NCBI GenBank assembly: GCA_900618425.1
Contig: UZAN01040928.1
Span: 1 to 64,000 of the forward strand
Origin: Echinostoma caproni
Taxonomy: Eukaryota > Platyhelminthes > Trematoda > Plagiorchiida > Echinostomatidae
Direction of reading: 5' to 3'
Length of the DNA stretch: 64,000 nucleotides
Positions 48,216 to 62,556 of the stretch are shown piece by piece (positions within the stretch are counted from its first letter, which is position 1; each line of letters starts with the position of its first letter). The notes under the pieces were generated by a model. The model worked only from the letters and a program-made list of their open reading frames with translations, searched no databases and was not told the origin of the DNA. The translations under genes were made by a program, and so were the position numbers.

Positions 48216-51200
48216 CCGTTTTTCACTTTCCTTTTACACGATACAGCAACACTTATCTTCGTGAGCTGAATGCAAGTATTGCACCTTGCGAGTCTCAGCA
48301 CTAGTCTTGATTAGGCCAAATTACCTAAGACAATCCTCACTATTTTTCACTTTAGCAAGACGTCATTGTTGTAACCAGCATGCCGTCCATAATTGTTCTA
48401 TGGTCAGCAGATCTCGCAATAAATATGGGCTTCTGTTGATTCTCAGTAATCTGTATCACCATTTTCGATAGGAAATACACATACATGTCACAAAAATTTT
48501 TATCAAACGCGAGCACGCTCCAAACGACTCACAAATTGTCCAGTAAACTTATATGTTGAAGTCAGTAAAAGTTGTTATTGATGGTAAATAAATTAAGTAT
48601 TAAATTTTTCAGCTAAATTTTATTCCTTTACATATTTAACTCACTATTCAATTGAAGAAGACGAACTGTGAACGCTGAACAAACATTAGGGATGAAGACG
48701 GGTTTGAGAAAATGGATTCAGCATTCTTATTTGCTTCGATCTGTTATCATTGTGTGGGTTTGTGTACGACTAGTTTTATCAAGTTAGAGTAGCATATTGG
48801 CATGTTCAGTGCGGGAAATCAGATAACATTCTTTGAAAACGTTTTTTGCAACCAAAATATTTTCGAAATTCATGCGGTACACGACGTCTATTTGATGCTT
48901 GTTTTAGTTTGCACATAGTATCACAAAGACATGATTGTTGTGTAAACAGATGAGCTGTATATCTTCCCGACGAAAGCGGCAGCGTAATAGATTGTTTTGA
49001 TAACCACTTATGCTAAAAAGCATTTTGCATTCAGTAAAATTTCAAAACTAGGAACTTTCAAAAGATTGTGGCTCTCGAGCGGCTGATTATACCTTTCAGG
49101 TTCAGTTAAGTGCGTGTTAACTGGTTACGATCATGGTGTGGATTTAGTCGTTTTGGTGAAAGGCAACACATTAAAATCTGTTATCTTTTTGGTAAAACCG
49201 GATGGGCCTAGCAACCGTAGAAAAGCAGCCCCTGTAAGTACCTCACCAAATGAGTGAGCCCTGTTTCATACAGATTCACGGGAACTGACACAATATCATA
49301 ATAAACACTGCCGTCTGTGCTTCACTTAAGTGCTGCGCCAAAACAAACGTACTTTTCAATATCCACCCACGTGTCTTGAATGTGGCAATCTGCAACCATG
49401 AAGACATGCATTTAAACTAAATGAAAATGTTTTGCCCATTTTTCAAGTTTTTGATTGAGAAAAAACCGGCACCTGGATTTGAAGACATCCACGCATTCAT
49501 TCGTGCTTGTTCTTGTGTGATTGTATAGCTGGATTTGTCCGTCAATGTCGAAATTGGCAGTGCTTCTTGTATGCGGATGAACTCCGTTTAAATGTTGTAG
49601 GCAGGAAACAGGCATCAGGCGTGTACTGAATTCTTTTCTGTGAGAAAGTGACAATAGTTTATAATAATCAGGGTGTACAGTCAAGGTAGACCAAATCGGA
49701 TTTAACCTTCAACTGATCGTTCTGTGTCTCAGTAAGAAGTCTAGAATTCCCTATTTTATCTCGAATCCCCAAAGTGTTTGGTTTAATCTACAGAGGGAAA
49801 ATAGGTACTGAACTAAGAGTAGCGGACTATCCAGTAGACACTTTTTGGGATACAATAAATACACTGTTGAGAAAAAATAAGAACGTAGAAATTAAATTCC
49901 ATGCAATAACCGAGTGCGAAATTGATTTTGTGACATGGCTTACATGAAATGTAACTGAAAGGTCATGTTTTGAAAATAACCTATCACGGTTGACCGCATC
50001 ACAAGAAACAGAGCACAGGCACATAGGTAAGTCTTAAAGTTATCAAAAGTTATACTATTAAAAGCTTCTTGCCAAAACACTTAAGTATGAAATGGGCTTG
50101 CGTGTTTTTGGTTACCAAATAGAACCACAACCCGTCCAGGAATGATTGCTCGTGTTAACTGTATTCAGTTGACTGACCCGAAAAAATCTCACTGCCAACT
50201 GTGCTGAAGTTAAGCACAGAGAAGCACACATATGTGACCAGATCGGAAGAAAATTTTGTCCGTGTGTGCTTGTGCACGAGAGATAGATTTGATCAATGCC
50301 AATCATTTGTATTTTTAACTACCGATTGTATATAAAATTGTCGAACTGAGATTTTCACACGGGAGTTTTTAGAGCCATGACAGCTTTAGGGTCTGGGAAA
50401 TATTGATGCATCAGAACGGTAGACCAAACACAACCTCCGCGTGCAATAATTCTTCAGCAAATCAAATTGTTTTTAAAATCCTCCTGAATAAAGTTTAATG
50501 TAGCTGGATGTTTTCACATAGACTATTTACACAATGGGTACGATGGAAACAGGCAGATGCAGATTTTTTCATGAAATGTTTAATGCATTTGACGACTTAT
50601 TATGTTTTCGCAATAGCTATTCAGATACCATTATGCTAACTGTATACCGGACGTTGTCTTCCTCAAGTATTAAGTTCACGAACTGCGTGCCTGCGGTTGG
50701 AGATGATGGAGAACTTCACTCGAACGGCCACAGGCAAAGGTCTTTGAAAATTAATTAAAATCAACGTCATTTTAGTTACAACGTCTTACCGTATACCTGG
50801 TTAGTAGCGAGGCCATTGTGCAGTCAGAGAAAATGGACAGATTCGTAGATTCCGGTATTGCATTCAAACAGATAAATGGAGAAAAATAAACTTGGATAGA
50901 GCTGATCCACAAAATCTTTAAAAAATAATCATATCTGGAACCACAAACCATTATCATTCACTGCCAACAAATTTATATCAGGTACAGAACAACGTGAATT
51001 AAAGTGAAGGTGAAAAGGATGATGCAAGAATGTATGAATCTTGTCAGACTGAATGAAAAATACACGATTCTACAACACAATAATAACTGATCATTTATTG
51101 GGTAAACCTTGTACGTCACATAACATCAATGGACATTCTTTCCCTCCCAAAACTGGTTGGAATTAATAGAATCACACCATTTGTGTTCCTGTATATTTGA

Positions 51201-54200
51201 TTGGTACCAACCAGCAGGGTTTCTTGTTTCGTTTCCCCTGAAGACAGGTTGGTGATTGAAGTGGAGGTTTAGAGGGCAGTTCACATGACAATGAAATTTG
51301 TATGTTAATAATATTCCCCCTGTTTCGACAGTCGACAACACTGGTCATTACTGATCTGCATGTGTAGGAGTTTGTGTATCACGAAAACATGAGGATACAC
51401 AGGATGACGTTTTTAATCCACGGAATTTCAAGATAGGTTTTAAAGGACGCAATTTATGACCCTATCATTTGATCAAATATGATTTTCCGGATCAAAATGT
51501 ATGGTAAAATCTGTTAGATTTCAACGTTTCTTTCAACATTTCCAATACCAACTTTGGTCCTTCTGGCTGTTCCAAAGATTTTTCATATAAAATGGGATAG
51601 CTGGTTTGGCATCAGCCGTCTTTCAAACAATGCCGATATGTCATACATACCACGCATATTACAACGAACTAGTTAATCCCTAAGTCCTTCACGGTTTTTG
51701 GTTAGGAGGCTCAAGTCACTGTCAATGTTGTGTTTTCTGGCCCGCAAACTGGATGTTAGGGCCAACTTCAGTCCAAATAGATTATCAGTCGTCTGGCACA
51801 AACCACGTCACTTCCAATCGGACTTTATGTATTTTCTTGTTCCCATTCTCAAAGACTAGGTAACGGATTCTTCAGATGCAAGGGTGGGATATTACAATTT
51901 TAGGATTAGCTCCTCCTGCTGGTCATAAGCCCGAAGGCTGTATGGAAAAAATAAATGTAGCTCAACCGAAATAGGTTTATTTGTCAATTGGTTATATTTT
52001 AATTTAGTTTAGGTAGACATTGGTTTCGGAACCCTGTGGTTGAGCTTCATTCAACGGTGATTATACCATTCAAATTAGCAACGGAATCACAAATGGCAGC
52101 CATTCACTTGTAAAATGCAGGTGAATGATACTATTGACCATGACCGATCAATAATTAGAATCAAAACATCAGGGCATTTTAAAACGGTTTTACTTACTGA
52201 CATTGATCATCTTTGTTTGGTATCCGTTATAAAATGTTCGCAGATGTTTGGCATCGTTTATGAGACACATCAGAGCAATTTCCCGGATCGTAACAGTAGA
52301 ATGTATCTGTTTGGTTGTGTTTCGGCAACAACAGATGTCAGATTTCACATTTCCTAGCGGAATACAGGTTGTGTTTATTGGCCTCTTTCGACTTCAACCC
52401 TTAAAGTTAGTCGCTGCTGAAACCCCGTTCGACAATGAAAACTGAATTTGTGGAAAGATATTTCTCTTGACTGATCGTTCATAACCATAGATGGCATTTT
52501 CAGCGGTTCTCACTGATTACAAGTCTACCTAGTTACAGGTGTGATGGCAGCCCAGTACGTTATTGATAGCTTCTGTTCCATATCGTGAACCTGTTCATCG
52601 AATGAATTCAGAATCAAATCCTCAGAGTACTCTCCAAGAGTGAATTCCAATCGTACTGTTTGACCAACGTGCTCGAACATATTCTCACTGTCTGCTGTGA
52701 GCCTTGCATCTAGTCGATTATTATTGTAAGTAAACCTCACCCAGTTGAAAAATAGGAAAATCGTGCCTCACGCTTACCCTTCCTATTAATTAGTTCATTT
52801 AAAGAGACACCAAATATCATTGAATTTCAATACCACTGTTGTGTGAACTCGTAGATACGCACTCACTTATTCTTATACTACAGACCTGATTCAAAACTGT
52901 ATTACTCAGTATCTTAATGTATCAACAATTAATCCACATTTGGAACCGTTTGTGCACAACCACTCGTAATTCAGCCTTTGTGTTTTTTTTGTTCCAGAAT
53001 TATGCATAATTTACGTAGATTTATAATTTGCCAAGCAGATATCAGACTGGATTGTGAGATTCGCGTGATGCTCTTTACCTACTACTCACTCACAAAGCAA
53101 GTATTTCAGTCAATCAGTTAACGTGCGTCCGGAATGGTTTGAGACAGCTTAATCGAAATAACAGAAGAGCGTGTCCATTCTTGATAGACTGTTTTGGAAA
53201 CAAAAAAATTCATGTACCAGAAGAACTGCTCTTCATAAATTATTCGACCAATTCAGTAGAGTTCTTATACCGGCGAACTCAGGAGACTCATTAAGTCTAT
53301 CCTATTCACACGATGAACACTGATGGGTACTACTGGAAACTCAGTTTTACCGTTTTGTCATACCAGATTAAATATCAGCCCACCTTTTAAATTTCGATGC
53401 AAACCATCTAAATTTTTTTCGTCATACACCACGATCAATTTAGCTTTCTCATCCACAGTTTGGTGGAACGAAGAGTCTGCTTTGAAAATATCTGTGTAGG
53501 TGATTTATATTAAATCGACGTTCTTAGTTATTGTGGTGCTTCGCGTTCGTTAATTCCAACTCCACACCTACCTGTGGTTCAGTTTGACTCCTTGGTTCAG
53601 TGAACACTTATCACATGAGTGATTTTATCAATCTGAAACATGTCGGGTGCCAACATGTAGAAAGTTGATCCACATTAGGCCCACAATCCCTGTCTGTTAC
53701 TGTAGTTGGCTAATCCAGTGAAAGTGTACTGTTTTCCAGTTTACCTAACCAGTCTGTGTTCTGGGAACGGTTCTGTATAATACCGGTTGTAAAAATCCTC
53801 ACTAACTGGCAAGCAGGCACATACATGCATGACCTAATTCACATTCACATCAAAGTCCATTTCGTGAAAACTCATTTGGATCCGTCCAGGAAAACGTGTC
53901 CCATCGGTGAACTGATAAACTGATAACGTTATGTAATTTGATTAACTGGGAATTATTTGCATAAACTGTGTGATATTATGCGATTTCATTGTCGGGGACA
54001 ACTGATAAATTATAACGAATGTCTCAGGCACGAATAACTCCAACACACATGAAAATGATTTTGACAGCGGTTGTACGAGTTTATGTAGTCCAATAACATT
54101 TCTCTATCACCTATCGTTGGTTTCCGTTTACCCCTGTATTATCGATTGGAGATTAGAGAGGTTCCTTTAGGTTAGCAGCATTTACCATAAAAAATAAGAC

Positions 54201-56602
54201 TGTATAAAAATCGACCAAGTCAGTCGAACATAAGCATTATTACCGAAAACAGCCCCTCTTAAGTCAGTGTGTAATCAACTTTTATTGTATAAATTCTAAC
54301 ATTTACCTTGCTTTGTAATTAGTAGGTTGAAAGGTTGTGTTACTTTGCGTAAACGGAGACACATTACAGTCATTTTACCGTTGCTGTCTATAGCTGTGAG
54401 TATCACGCACTCACTCATCAGACAGGTTCACAGCCAGAAACTTCCGGTCACGCATAAAATAGTGACGAACGCTCATTATAACCGCTGGACAAAAGATGCT
54501 TTTGGTTGAGCCGATCAAATTCGACTAGGGTGTAAAATGTCCTTTTATTCTGTTTATACACAAGTCAGATAAAACCTTAATCACTCAATGGCAGTACCGT
54601 GCCACAGCTGTATTTCAGTTGTCTGTTATTCATCCTGTGATGTCAATTTATTTGTTCACGGTTCGGAGATTTACCCTAAGACTTCGTATATTGTAGAAAC
54701 TGTTTTCTTCATGTGTTATTGGAATTCATTTTCTACCCATCTGTGTTTAAAATATGTAAAACGTATTCCGTTTTGTGGCTACGGAGGTATACATAATTCC
54801 TCCTTCGGACAGGTCTTCAGACTAGTTTTCATCCTGTTGCATTGGAAAAATCTTCTGCTAATGTTATTGGTAAAAATTGAGGACTGCACACAAAATGTGA
54901 CCAGCAAGCGTAAATTATGTGAGCTCGTTTTGTCAAAAAAACGAACCACATCATTGTTCATTAACTTCTGCCTCATTCGGTAACAGCAGTCACCTTGAGT
55001 TGATAAAAACGTGTGGCGATGAAACATATGTCTGATGACTTGGTTTTATTCTGGTTCGGAACGGTTCAATCATTGGTTTGCGGTATTGGTCTTCAAGTCA
55101 CAATCGGTAACTCCGATTGTGCGTGAGGCTTCACTTACACATTAGCACTACCGGTGTGTGGAGCAGCAAACTAAGATCATCTATGACCAGTTTAGCACAC
55201 CAGTTATAAAAGAAAGTAGATTTCGATGAGTGTTGTATAATCCATGTGAATTTTTGGTTCACTTGTGCGTAGTCCATTTAATGTTATAGCTTCCAGATCA
55301 CATAGCAACCATCTGCAGTTCATTAGTATTGTGTGATTCGAGTTTGACATTCGTCTGTTTAGTGTTGGATTATTGTGAATACAAATCGCTCGAAAGCAGT
55401 ACGCACCTCTTGATCGGTTTTGGACAACACTTATTTCCTAGACCAAAAGGAATGTAAAAAAGTACTAACCGTGATTCGGGGGTTGATGGTGCCATGATTT
55501 GTGTTGGCAAATATTTTACTGTGTTTAAGTTTGACCGTTCAAATTCTGCAGTTTAGTTTACCAGTCTGAACTTGGCACATCATTTTTCGATACGTAGCAT
55601 CCTGATCTTTGTGGACACTATTTATGTTGGATAATTACACTCTCTTGAGTTACTTACCTTCTACGGTACTTGAGAAGCATCGCTTTTCGTTTCATATGCT
55701 CGAAAGATGCAGTCACTCAGGCTATAATGAATATGCCTTAGAAACGAGTCTGCGACCCACATTGTCACAAGCCGGTGCGACCCTGGACTAACTCGATTCA
55801 CAGTTGTCTTCCTACCCTACTTGTGATTCTATCACTGTATATGATCGTAGCAACCTCTCGAACGCCTTCTTAATTGACCGTATAGCTTTTATAACTGGGT
55901 CAACAATGTCAGCAACCATTGCCAAAGCCTTCTTTTTTACCCTTTTTCACCTTTATTCTTTATTGAGATACTTCTTTATTTTCAAATCGTTTTTCTGGGA
56001 TATTTGAGTAATGCACAAATGCAGATGAAACAGACTTACTTCACTTCTGAAAGAGAGGGAGAAACTCAGCTACGAGATCGATCGTCTCCCCGATTATTTC
56101 GAATGTTATGTGCCAAGAGAAAACTACAGAAATGCGTAAATGGCAGATCAATGACAAACGAAAAGCATGACCAGCAAACTCTGTTAGAATAACTGGTGAC
56201 CTCAACTAGTAGTAATTTGAATGAATAGAAAAGATTGAAAATAATAACTACAATCAAACAAATATAATCTCTTTTGTTTTACCCGATAAATTGCATTGTG
56301 ACGCACTAAAGGGAATCTGGAAGTCCACTGTTTCCTCATTTGGACATACTGAGATTGATTTGAGGCTTCGAATTTGATGATCAGAGGAAATACGCATATG
56401 GATCAAGTGGTGAAGGAGGACGTCATTATTAAAAATAAAACAATTTCTTTCGACAACTGTAATACTTTGAAACCGTTCTTGAATTTCTTCGTTGTTATGT
56501 GCATTGATCCAACTCACGTCTTATTCCATTTAAGCAAAGAACTCCGTACCCTATGTCGTGATCCATGCACAAAGCCATATAGATTGAAAGGAGAATGAAA
56601 AG
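48216..56602. other. Intergenic sequence, no gene called
   Basis: The largest frame here (54588-54983, 131 codons) and the minus frame 49412-49684 (90 codons) have no family features. A perfect 9-bp hairpin lies at 55099-55121. Otherwise ordinary AT-rich DNA. Confidence 0.3.
55099..55121. repeat. Short perfect hairpin
   Basis: CACAATCGG-TAACT-CCGATTGTG: a 9-bp stem with a 5-nt loop. No U-tract follows and no function is inferred. Confidence 0.6.
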
Positions 56603-56622
56603 ATATATATATATATATATAT
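56603..56622. repeat. (AT)10 tract at a gap edge
   Basis: Simple AT repeat running directly into the N run, so the true length is unknown. Confidence 0.9.
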
Positions 56623-57280
56623 NNNNNNNNNNNNNNNNNNNNNNNNNNNNNNNNNNNNNNNNNNNNNNNNNNNNNNNNNNNNNNNNNNNNNNNNNNNNNN
56701 NNNNNNNNNNNNNNNNNNNNNNNNNNNNNNNNNNNNNNNNNNNNNNNNNNNNNNNNNNNNNNNNNNNNNNNNNNNNNNNNNNNNNNNNNNNNNNNNNNNN
56801 NNNNNNNNNNNNNNNNNNNNNNNNNNNNNNNNNNNNNNNNNNNNNNNNNNNNNNNNNNNNNNNNNNNNNNNNNNNNNNNNNNNNNNNNNNNNNNNNNNNN
56901 NNNNNNNNNNNNNNNNNNNNNNNNNNNNNNNNNNNNNNNNNNNNNNNNNNNNNNNNNNNNNNNNNNNNNNNNNNNNNNNNNNNNNNNNNNNNNNNNNNNN
57001 NNNNNNNNNNNNNNNNNNNNNNNNNNNNNNNNNNNNNNNNNNNNNNNNNNNNNNNNNNNNNNNNNNNNNNNNNNNNNNNNNNNNNNNNNNNNNNNNNNNN
57101 NNNNNNNNNNNNNNNNNNNNNNNNNNNNNNNNNNNNNNNNNNNNNNNNNNNNNNNNNNNNNNNNNNNNNNNNNNNNNNNNNNNNNNNNNNNNNNNNNNNN
57201 NNNNNNNNNNNNNNNNNNNNNNNNNNNNNNNNNNNNNNNNNNNNNNNNNNNNNNNNNNNNNNNNNNNNNNNNNNNNNNNN
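56623..57280. other. Assembly gap (658 N)
   Basis: Unknown sequence. Long frames spanning it are artefacts of reading N as open. Confidence 0.98.
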
Positions 57281-58619
57281 GTTTTCGTGAATGCTGCAAA
57301 TATGTACAATTATTGGTATCATTCTGTGATGCACTTGTTGAAGCGCTTAGAAGAGTCTTGTTTTGAAAGCTTCAGCAATTTATGAATGGATGATATCACT
57401 CGATTAACTCACTGGATGTGTTTCCTCACTGAAATCCAAATCATATTTTCTCCCTGTGCTTCTCCCTGTTTCACTTAAATAGACTCACAGATACAGTGCC
57501 CCGAGATGAAATAAAATAGTTTGGGCCCTAAATTTTTCCCAGGGTTAGCGCATACACTGACGACTCATTTCACACTGTTGTTAACTAACTCAGTCGGCTT
57601 TCTCGTCTTTTAAAATTATGCCGGTCGATTCTGTTCCGATTCGGCAGGGAAGTGGCATGGCTCGGCAACTACAAGCTGGGCGTGACTAATACAACAGCTT
57701 TCACTAACCCAGCTGGTTACGGAAATGGAAATCATCGGGCGTTTTCATCTGATCATATGGCTCTCCTCAGATGGATCGATGGACAGTAGTTATTTGTGAA
57801 TTCTAGTAATTTCCCAATGTCACCATAACAACCGATGATGTCTAAGACGTGTCGGTTGTTGCTTTTTCATTCCAATACTCTTTAGGCTTTTTGTTTAATC
57901 AAATGTGCTTACTATTCTTCTGAAAAGTACGCAATTAGTAGCATAGAGATATTCAAACCTTGGATTAGCAGCTGCTCCTGCTATTGTTTTAAATTGATAG
58001 AAATGTTTTATGACAGGCTGCGTCATACTTAAGTTATTACCAAACCTTGGTACTAACTTACATTTTTGTATTGTAAAATAATACTTGCATTGATCACAGA
58101 GGTTTCCGATAAAAACATGAATACAAACTTCAGCTATTCCATTTTCCCGATACATAATGTGACTTGCCGTTTAATGAATTGCAAAGTTTCCGAAGGACTA
58201 TTTTCAATTATGGTGGATTAATATATGAAAATCCGTTTTAAATGCTTGTAACAGATTTGGAAACCTAAACTGATCCACATCAAGGTTGCTTGTTTAGCAT
58301 TTGGCATCCACATTTAGGGCATAGATGGAACAAGCAAACTAAAATAAGAAAATAGTGAAACAGATCAGAAACAGCCTGTAAACTTCATTTTCCTCGTCGA
58401 ATCGAATGAAACTAGTATCATTGAACAGAATCGCGCTCAAATCCTATGCAACGTGGGTCGATTTTTATTCCAATCATAAATGATATCTGCTTTTTCTGCT
58501 TAAACTAAATAATAACATTCCAGATAGAATGCTTAGCATTATTTACATTAGTACAAAATAACCCAGATAAGTTCCAGTAGTTACCTCGTATATTCAGACT
58601 TGACGTTATCTCGGGGGTT
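57281..58619. other. Intergenic sequence, nothing clear
   Basis: AT-rich. The minus frame 57895-58155 contains an internal GTAAGT-like word but no matching acceptor or motif. Confidence 0.3.
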
Positions 58620-58710
58620 ATTTGTGCTGAGCAAGGTGGTAAGGACACCAATTTATTATCTTGCAGGTCATGTGATCAAAACCATCCACCGCTTCCCGGC
58701 TGTCTCATTA
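58620..58710 (+). mobile_element. tRNA-like SINE without ribozyme (family C, decayed copy)
   Basis: GTGCTGAGCAAGGTGG (58624-58639, box A-like), then AAGGACACCAATTTATTATC, then GCAGGTCATGTGATCAAAACC, where box B should be. It aligns along its length with 62041-62130 but is much diverged. Confidence 0.5.
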
Positions 58711-61700
58711 TGGAGAATTATTTGCATCGTTACATATTTAAAATAATACGAGAACCACATGATCATATGGGTTATTCTATTAGTGTGGTCAATAAGTACT
58801 TTGTTGTTTTTCCTTTAGAAGGATAACGAATCATGCAAGGCTCAGATGCACAAATTTATCATCCCCCGTTCCTCCCTTTACCGCTTTCATTGGACACTTC
58901 TTGACATAATTGGGAAGAATAAACTACACTGATAATTTGTTTCAGATTGAAAACCACATTATAAGTTGTTTTAATAATTTTTAAAATTCCTTCCCGTGAG
59001 GCTATTTCCACAGGAAGATGAAATATTTGGATTGGTGCCTATTATTACTAATTTGCAATTGGAAACATTAGTTGATCTGATGCGCTTGAACGTTTGGTCA
59101 AACCCGTGTGCTAAGTAATATAATTGGCTGTGTATCATTTGAATTGTGCCTACGCACACAGAATGACGTTCCTGCTAATCAACGGGAACGGTCCTGCCTT
59201 CGAGTTGCAGCGTCTAAGCAAGCACACATGTCGTACTTGAGGTGAACATCTGGTAACGTATGAATCATGGGGTTATTTCACAAATCAATCACACACGACA
59301 TCTGTTTACTCATTCGGCTTCGTCTGTGGGGATTCTGAGCGCATCGGAACACAGGGGGGGGAGAATTCTCGAATGCGAGAAATCGACAGCCTTACCGGTT
59401 CCGGGATGAGTAATATACTCGAATGCCAGTTCTGCCAAGACGGAAAAAGAGTGTGTCCAATTATTTGTTAGGTTGCTCAAACAATCAATAAATGTGAATT
59501 TGAGACACACATATCCTCTGGTAAACATGAATTGGACCAGGAGATCGGTAGCTTTTATTTTGATGCCCTCCTTAATTTAGGTTGATAAATGCTTCGTTTA
59601 TCGATAACTAGTAATCACCCCTTGCAACTACGGATATTCAAAGCACCAACAGTCATAGGAATGAGGTGTGGAACCATACCTCTTGCTCACTACTCTTTTT
59701 CCGCTATGCAATGATCTCAATCAAATGTCCTTCGAACAACAAAAGTGGTGCTTTTGTTAAGTTTATCATAAATGTAAAGAATCATTATTGGGCATGAGTA
59801 TCTTATGCGTAAACATTTTTCCTGCGTGACTGATGGGTTTTACGATCACAAACAAATATTCTTCTATAGAGCTATAGTTTGAAAATAATTGGGTAAAGCG
59901 CTGGAGTCCTACATAATGGTTAGTGCACGCATGGGTATACGGGGTGCTGTGTATTGAATCAGGGCTGGGAAACTGTAAGCGAAATTTGTCCACCGAGCGC
60001 TCAAATAGCACAAAGGATGAACGAAGAGACCTTGGAGTTGGTAACTACCGATCAACTTGCCTTGATTCCTTGTCTTTTGTAAACGTTCACTTTCGGTTGC
60101 CCTTATTTGACCGGTTTCAAACAGTCTGTTGAAAATTGCTGGTCTTTGTTCCGAGCATGCACGACGGTTGGCATCAAGGTAGCTCCTGATGTCCCACTAA
60201 AGTTGATAAAATGATGAAAATAAGTGGAATGGGAACACGACTAACGGACACCTGTTCTATGGGCTAGAAGAAATGAACGCTAGAATCGCGATCAAGCATC
60301 CTTCACCGATGGCATCGACTGCTAAGTGATCAGTATTTGTTGAGGCCAGAACAACTGGCACATCAAGAACACTGTGATTCAGGAACTACCTGGTTTTTCG
60401 AAAACAGGATATTTCTTATGTATGAAGATGTTGGATGAAATAATTAAACGAAAGCTCGACAAACTGAATACAGTTCGATTCCCCAACCTGGAGCAGCCGA
60501 CAAATATTCGCTATTGTAAAATCCAAGCCATATTTCTCATTGCAACTTCCGCACAACCGTCTCAGTAGAATTCGGTGGAAATCAACAAATTGCAACCTAT
60601 TTAGCCCAGTTGAATCCCCGGTAGGGTTGCGCACAGAGTGGGGTTTTTATTCATTTGGGCAATAGAGTACTTACCTCCTGCGTTAGGCTAAGTTGGGCTG
60701 ATGATAACAGTGTGCCTTTTCAGCTTCAAGTAAAACCGATGTAACCGAAAGTAAAGGCGTTGTAACTTCAAGAGGATCCAGTTAAACCCAATCTACGGAG
60801 AACCCCCAAAGTTGATTGGTGCCCCGGTCGTCACACAACACCGGCTCTATCGAAATGAACTGATTTCCGCATAAACAATCGAAAGCATTTTTTGCGTGAT
60901 TTGCCGAATGAGGACAAAGTTTTCAGTTGGGTGGGATTCGTCCCCCGACCTGGGAGCGTCATGTCTTTGGCTGATGATCTAGTGTGCTGTAGACGAGAAT
61001 GAACGAACCCGGCAGTAAATGACCTTGGCGGGTCGGATACGATAGCCAATCACATCGAGTCGCATAGACAATTCGGTCGCCATGATCCCGCCGGAATGTC
61101 GGAAGGAATCATTGCGTGACTGGGTTTAGTCTGAGCCCTCAATGGATTAATGAGTAAAATCCATTGAAGCCCAGGTTCCCTCGAATAACACCGATTCCTG
61201 TGAACTAAATGCAGTAAATAACACCCCTGTTTGATATCCTGCTCTCGCAAGCTCCAATTCTGAGCTGAATTATTTCTGAGGTCAGCGTTAATTTACGCAC
61301 ACATACATTTATTCGTTTTCACATGATTCATAGGTAGAATGTGTCAAATTTGCCCATTTGATTAAAGTGATCTGATGGTTGAACAATATTGTAGTGAGGC
61401 AAATGGAATGATGAGAAATTGTTCCCACTTAATCGCAGTTCTGATTTCCAATCAAGTTTCACTGGCAACTGTTATCCCAGTGCCACTTTTCAGGAGCCGA
61501 AGCCTCACAGATTGAGTTTAAAATAATTGCTCACATTTTAGTGCACGCTCTAAAGATGTTTTAATATAACCTGACAAATTCCGAAATGTCCTGAAATGAT
61601 TTGATATTCATCTGTAAACAAACATTGTGTACCCAGTGTTTCGAAACGTAGAGACTTGAAAACAAATCAACTGTTTCAGCCAGCTACCTTTAGCCGATCC

Positions 61701-62039
61701 ATTTCCATTGTTTTGATACCCTAGAACAATGCTCTCACTTGAGAAAAGAGATAAATATATCGTTGTTGAGTACCGACATAAACATGCAAATTATTGGTTA
61801 CCATTTATCAGTACGTTTTCTGTAGGGGCAATGAATAACAAATTTTTAATAGTTTGTTTGATATTCGACGCCAGATACACTATTGATCTCCACCAAACCT
61901 TCTGAATTTCGTGTTCCTTTTTATTTTCCACACAAAAAGGATAAACTGCAAAACCACTTGGATTACCGGGGTGATTAAAAAAGGAGATTTTGCATATTGC
62001 AACTAAAAAGACAACTAACGGGTGGTTTCTCCGGAATGC
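58711..62039. other. Intergenic sequence, no gene called
   Basis: The segment 60600-61250 is somewhat GC-richer. On the minus strand it holds GGGGGACGAATCCCACC (near 60931-60948), a possible decayed box B, but no box A that I trust. No coding family is recognised. Confidence 0.3.
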
Positions 62040-62160
62040 GCTATACTTACGAGTAGTGCTCAAGCTGTAAAGATCACCAAATTATTGCCTCGGGGGACGT
62101 GGGTTGAATCCTCCTTACCACTGCCTGACTCCTCATCATATGGGTTCTGTTTTGCAGCCA
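62040..62160 (+). mobile_element. tRNA-like SINE without ribozyme (family C, best copy)
   Basis: Box A-like TAGTGCTCAAGCTG (62054-62067), middle block GATCACCAAATTATTGCC, and box B GGTTGAATCC (62102-62111), then CTTACCACTGCCTGACTCC. It shares the middle block with the minus-strand copy at 23.8 kb. No hammerhead motif follows. Confidence 0.65.
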
Positions 62161-62410
62161 ACTACTTAACCACTTCTTTCTTCCTGATATCTGTATCAGT
62201 ATACATACTTTGAAAGAAAGCATAATAAAGGATAGAACTGTCGAAATAAGGTTTATCGAAATACATTCATCCTCATCGTTCATGATTGCCAGATTTGATG
62301 ATCATTTCTAACGTAAATTAGGGAGTGGGTTTGCTTTGGTCCGTACATGAGTTAACTCAGGCGATTTGTTCCATAAAACCAGTTCCGTTTAACAATTTCA
62401 TGAGAGCAAG

Positions 62411-62556
62411 AAGAAGCATCATGATCACAGGATGTGTTGAATTCAACTATTTCGTGGTAATCTCATCAGCTGTGTACACAGATTTGGATCACGTTTGGTT
62501 AAAAGAGTGACACGAAGTAGTTGAATTCAACACATCCTGTGATCATGATGCTTCTT
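62411..62556. repeat. Inverted repeat, 46-bp arms
   Basis: Arms 62411-62456 and 62511-62556 differ at one position, with a 54-bp loop. Each arm contains the palindrome GTTGAATTCAAC. The high identity suggests a recent origin. Confidence 0.9.

Noticed and set aside
54414..54421. CTGATGAG on the minus strand, possible hammerhead core
   Set aside because: No CGAAA downstream and no stem I partner.
54588..54983. 131-codon open frame on the + strand, the longest gap-free one
   Set aside because: Hydrophobic, no motif, no splice context, and an 82-codon frame opposes it. A few frames this long are expected by chance in 64 kb of AT-rich DNA read in six frames.
56495..57334. Long frames of 230-280 codons on both strands
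   Set aside because: They are open only because the run of N is read as coding.
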